This document shows, in pieces, positions 62,901-64,000 of a stretch of 64,000 nt of DNA. Below the pieces are notes generated by a model. It saw only the letters and a program-made list of their open reading frames with translations. It was not told the DNA's origin and did no database searches. Every line of letters starts with the position of its first letter. Position 1 is the stretch's first letter. The stretch comes from Mactromeris polynyma (Eukaryota; Mollusca; Bivalvia; Venerida; Mactridae), in assembly GCA_032209605.1 (NCBI GenBank), contig JASFXZ010000035.1, forward strand, positions 4,407,001 to 4,471,000, given 5' to 3'. The translations under genes and the position numbers were made by a program.

Positions 62901-63593
62901 CAAAAGGCTCTGGTTTGCACGAAAACAATAAATTCCTGTTATGTTAGGTAACATTTCGGTCATATTAATTCATATTTCAGGAGCAGTATGAATTTCTCCA
63001 CAAGGCTCTCGTACATACACTGACGTTTAAATGTGAGTCAATTCGTGCGGCGGAGATTGGTGCTTACATAAGGGACACAACTGATGCTGAATTCAACAAA
63101 AACTTCAAAGTAATTAACAGTTAAGTACTCATAACCAGTAAAAATGTTGATTTTAAAATAAGACTTAACTGCACAATTTTTACCCTTCTTGAACTTTACC
63201 AGTCTTTCTTTCATATTAAAGTGAATTGAGTATTGATAAATATTAAGCACTTGAATGGAATATTACTCGTTTCTTTAACTCTATCTTTCATTTGTGTATA
63301 CATTCTTTGTGTACTAGCTTTAGATATACTTGGTTCACTATACTAATTAGACGAGCTCGATGCCTTTACGTAATAGATTACACAATGACAATTATGAAAT
63401 GTCCATGACATTTTGATGTTGTTGATCATTGTGCATTACATTAAACTGTAAGCAATTTGGTACTATCAATATCCTTCCTATTTGACGCAGTTGTTGAAGA
63501 CAATTATTGATGAGGAATTATCAGAGGACGTCCAAGCAAGGTCAGCAAATGCCCGTCATAACGATAAGAATAGAAAGAACAGTGACATACCAG
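50967..63593 (+). CDS. Gene E: EGF-like receptor tyrosine-protein phosphatase, partial at right edge
   Basis: Close paralogue of D. Exons found: 50967-51021, 51804-52607, 53225-53333, 53832-53899, 54368-54588, 54995-55082, 55471-55535, 55696-55732, 56121-56224, 57916-58041, 59338-59486, 60332-60467, 62981-63109, 63491-63593; the rest of D2 lies beyond 64000. Exons 4 to 14 have the same lengths and phases as in D. D1 is intact: WPD, HCSAGIGRTG, QRVSMVQT. The ectodomain exon is 804 bases, three codons shorter. The transmembrane exon needs the upstream acceptor TATGTAAG (53221-53224); the acceptor used in D has lost a base and would cause a stop. The helix ends VIVARVVFRRR, with an arginine not present in D. 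D1 also has KNRF. Confidence 0.8.
51804..52607 (+). CDS. Gene E exon 2: cysteine-rich ectodomain
   Basis: 804 bases, phase 1 to 1. It opens FSSAGCENCSCCEDG and ends GPKCKQG. The first 40 residues differ most from A and D; the last third is very close to them. Such patchwork similarity is expected from gene conversion. Confidence 0.8.
56242..57016. mobile_element. MULE-like nonautonomous transposon in intron 9 of E
   Basis: E carries 775 bases absent from the matching intron of D (29180 onward). The 9-base repeat GTTGTGAAA flanks the insertion (56233-56241 and 57008-57016). The ends share GCGCTTATTCCGATACC-like and GGTAGTGGAATCAAAGCGC sequence in inverted orientation. A 9-base target duplication with long imperfect inverted repeats suggests a Mutator-type element. 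No transposase frame. Confidence 0.65.
60047..60174 (+). other. Conserved open segment with splice sites in intron 11 of E
   Basis: Counterpart of 32256-32383: same 128-base length, AG and GT edges, open frame (G-V-Y-E-G-V-K). Does not fit the phase of its flanking exons. Confidence 0.3.
60575..60705. other. Extra 130 bases in intron 12 of E
   Basis: D reads GATTAGGTATTGAGACC, while E has about 130 more bases between GATTAGGT and CTTGAGACC. No inverted ends or clear target repeat are seen, so it may be an insertion in E or a deletion in D. Confidence 0.4.
62214..62312. repeat. GC-rich repeat in intron 12 of E
   Basis: Shortened counterpart of 34561-34712; keeps GGGGGAGATCCCGCGGACCC and GGATCCGGGCCTGGACATG but lacks the C run. 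Confidence 0.45.
62883..62947 (+). pseudogene. Partial duplicate of D1 exon 13 in E
   Basis: Reads E-Q-Y-K-F-L-Q-K-A-L-V after the acceptor TTTTAG, open for 65 bases to AG|GTAACA, 34 bases before the true exon 13 at 62981. Shared with D, so it predates their duplication. Confidence 0.5.
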
Positions 63594-64000
63594 GTAATAA
63601 CATGACTGGTTTAACTTATAATTAAAGGGATTCAAATGGAAAGCAATGAAACGCAAGCAAACGTCTTGAAATATTATCATGGCATAATATGCATTATACC
63701 GATAACACGATAATCTAATATGGTTACCAAAGTTCGGTAACAAATATCTTAATAAACAGTTTATGAATAATAATATATCGTGAAAAATCTTCTGATGAAC
63801 CAATTTAGTAAAAATTACAAACATTAGGATACATATGGTAAACAAACGTTTAGAAAAGTTTTCAAAATCTTGTCTGTTTCCAGCAAATAAATCTCTTCAA
63901 CAGAGCAATCCAGTTTCGTGAGCGAACTAAAATTTGCTTTGTTGTATTGCAATATATGTACGATGTACATCAAGCGCTTACTTGTTATTCTAAAGTGTTG

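Noticed and set aside
1..64000. CRISPR array, operon or other prokaryotic features
   Set aside because: Introns with consistent phases, SINEs and the receptor family show eukaryotic DNA; no regularly spaced identical repeats were seen.

Overview
The window is eukaryotic nuclear DNA. Genes are split into short exons with GT-AG introns, spacers are AT-rich, and tRNA-derived SINEs and small DNA transposons are frequent. The protein family (EGF-like multi-cysteine ectodomain joined to tandem tyrosine phosphatase domains) and the SINE style suggest a mollusc, most likely a bivalve; the species is inference and cannot be named from the sequence.

All recognisable genes are members of one tandem receptor family, all on the + strand. 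Seven loci can be traced: A (1200-4903, intact, 388 aa), B (7466-10328, pseudogene), C (16408-18558, pseudogene), D' (22397-23368, truncated 5' fragment), D (24416-40008, complete, 20 exons, 970 aa), F (42981-44504, truncated pseudogene) and E (50967-63593, 14 exons present, runs off the right edge). The intact members share a signal-peptide exon and one exon of about 805-815 bp that carries the whole cysteine-rich ectodomain. A transmembrane exon follows.

The cytoplasmic halves are of two kinds. A, B and C end in a short tail whose last exon encodes YxxL-x10-Yxx(I/L), an ITAM. D and E instead carry a juxtamembrane segment and two phosphatase domains. D1 has an intact WPD motif and the active-site signature HCSAGIGRTG; D2 keeps a CX5R loop but has lost the WPD aspartate. 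D ends in YANF close to the C-terminus, as in vertebrate PTP-alpha, where this motif binds Grb2. The locus therefore looks like a paired-receptor cluster: near-identical ectodomains coupled to a kinase-recruiting tail or to a phosphatase. The splice phases at the exchange point are the same in both types, so cytoplasmic modules could be swapped without breaking frame.

Spacers are themselves duplicated. Blocks 11880-14155 and 44505-46760 correspond, as do 18560-22000 and 47400-50560. They contain a conserved leader-exon block upstream of most copies, several pogo/Tigger-like elements, two or three SINE families with visible target-site duplications and empty sites in paralogous spacers, and a dispersed repeat of about 110-250 bp seen about ten times in both orientations. 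A single unrelated candidate first exon lies at 40546-40655.
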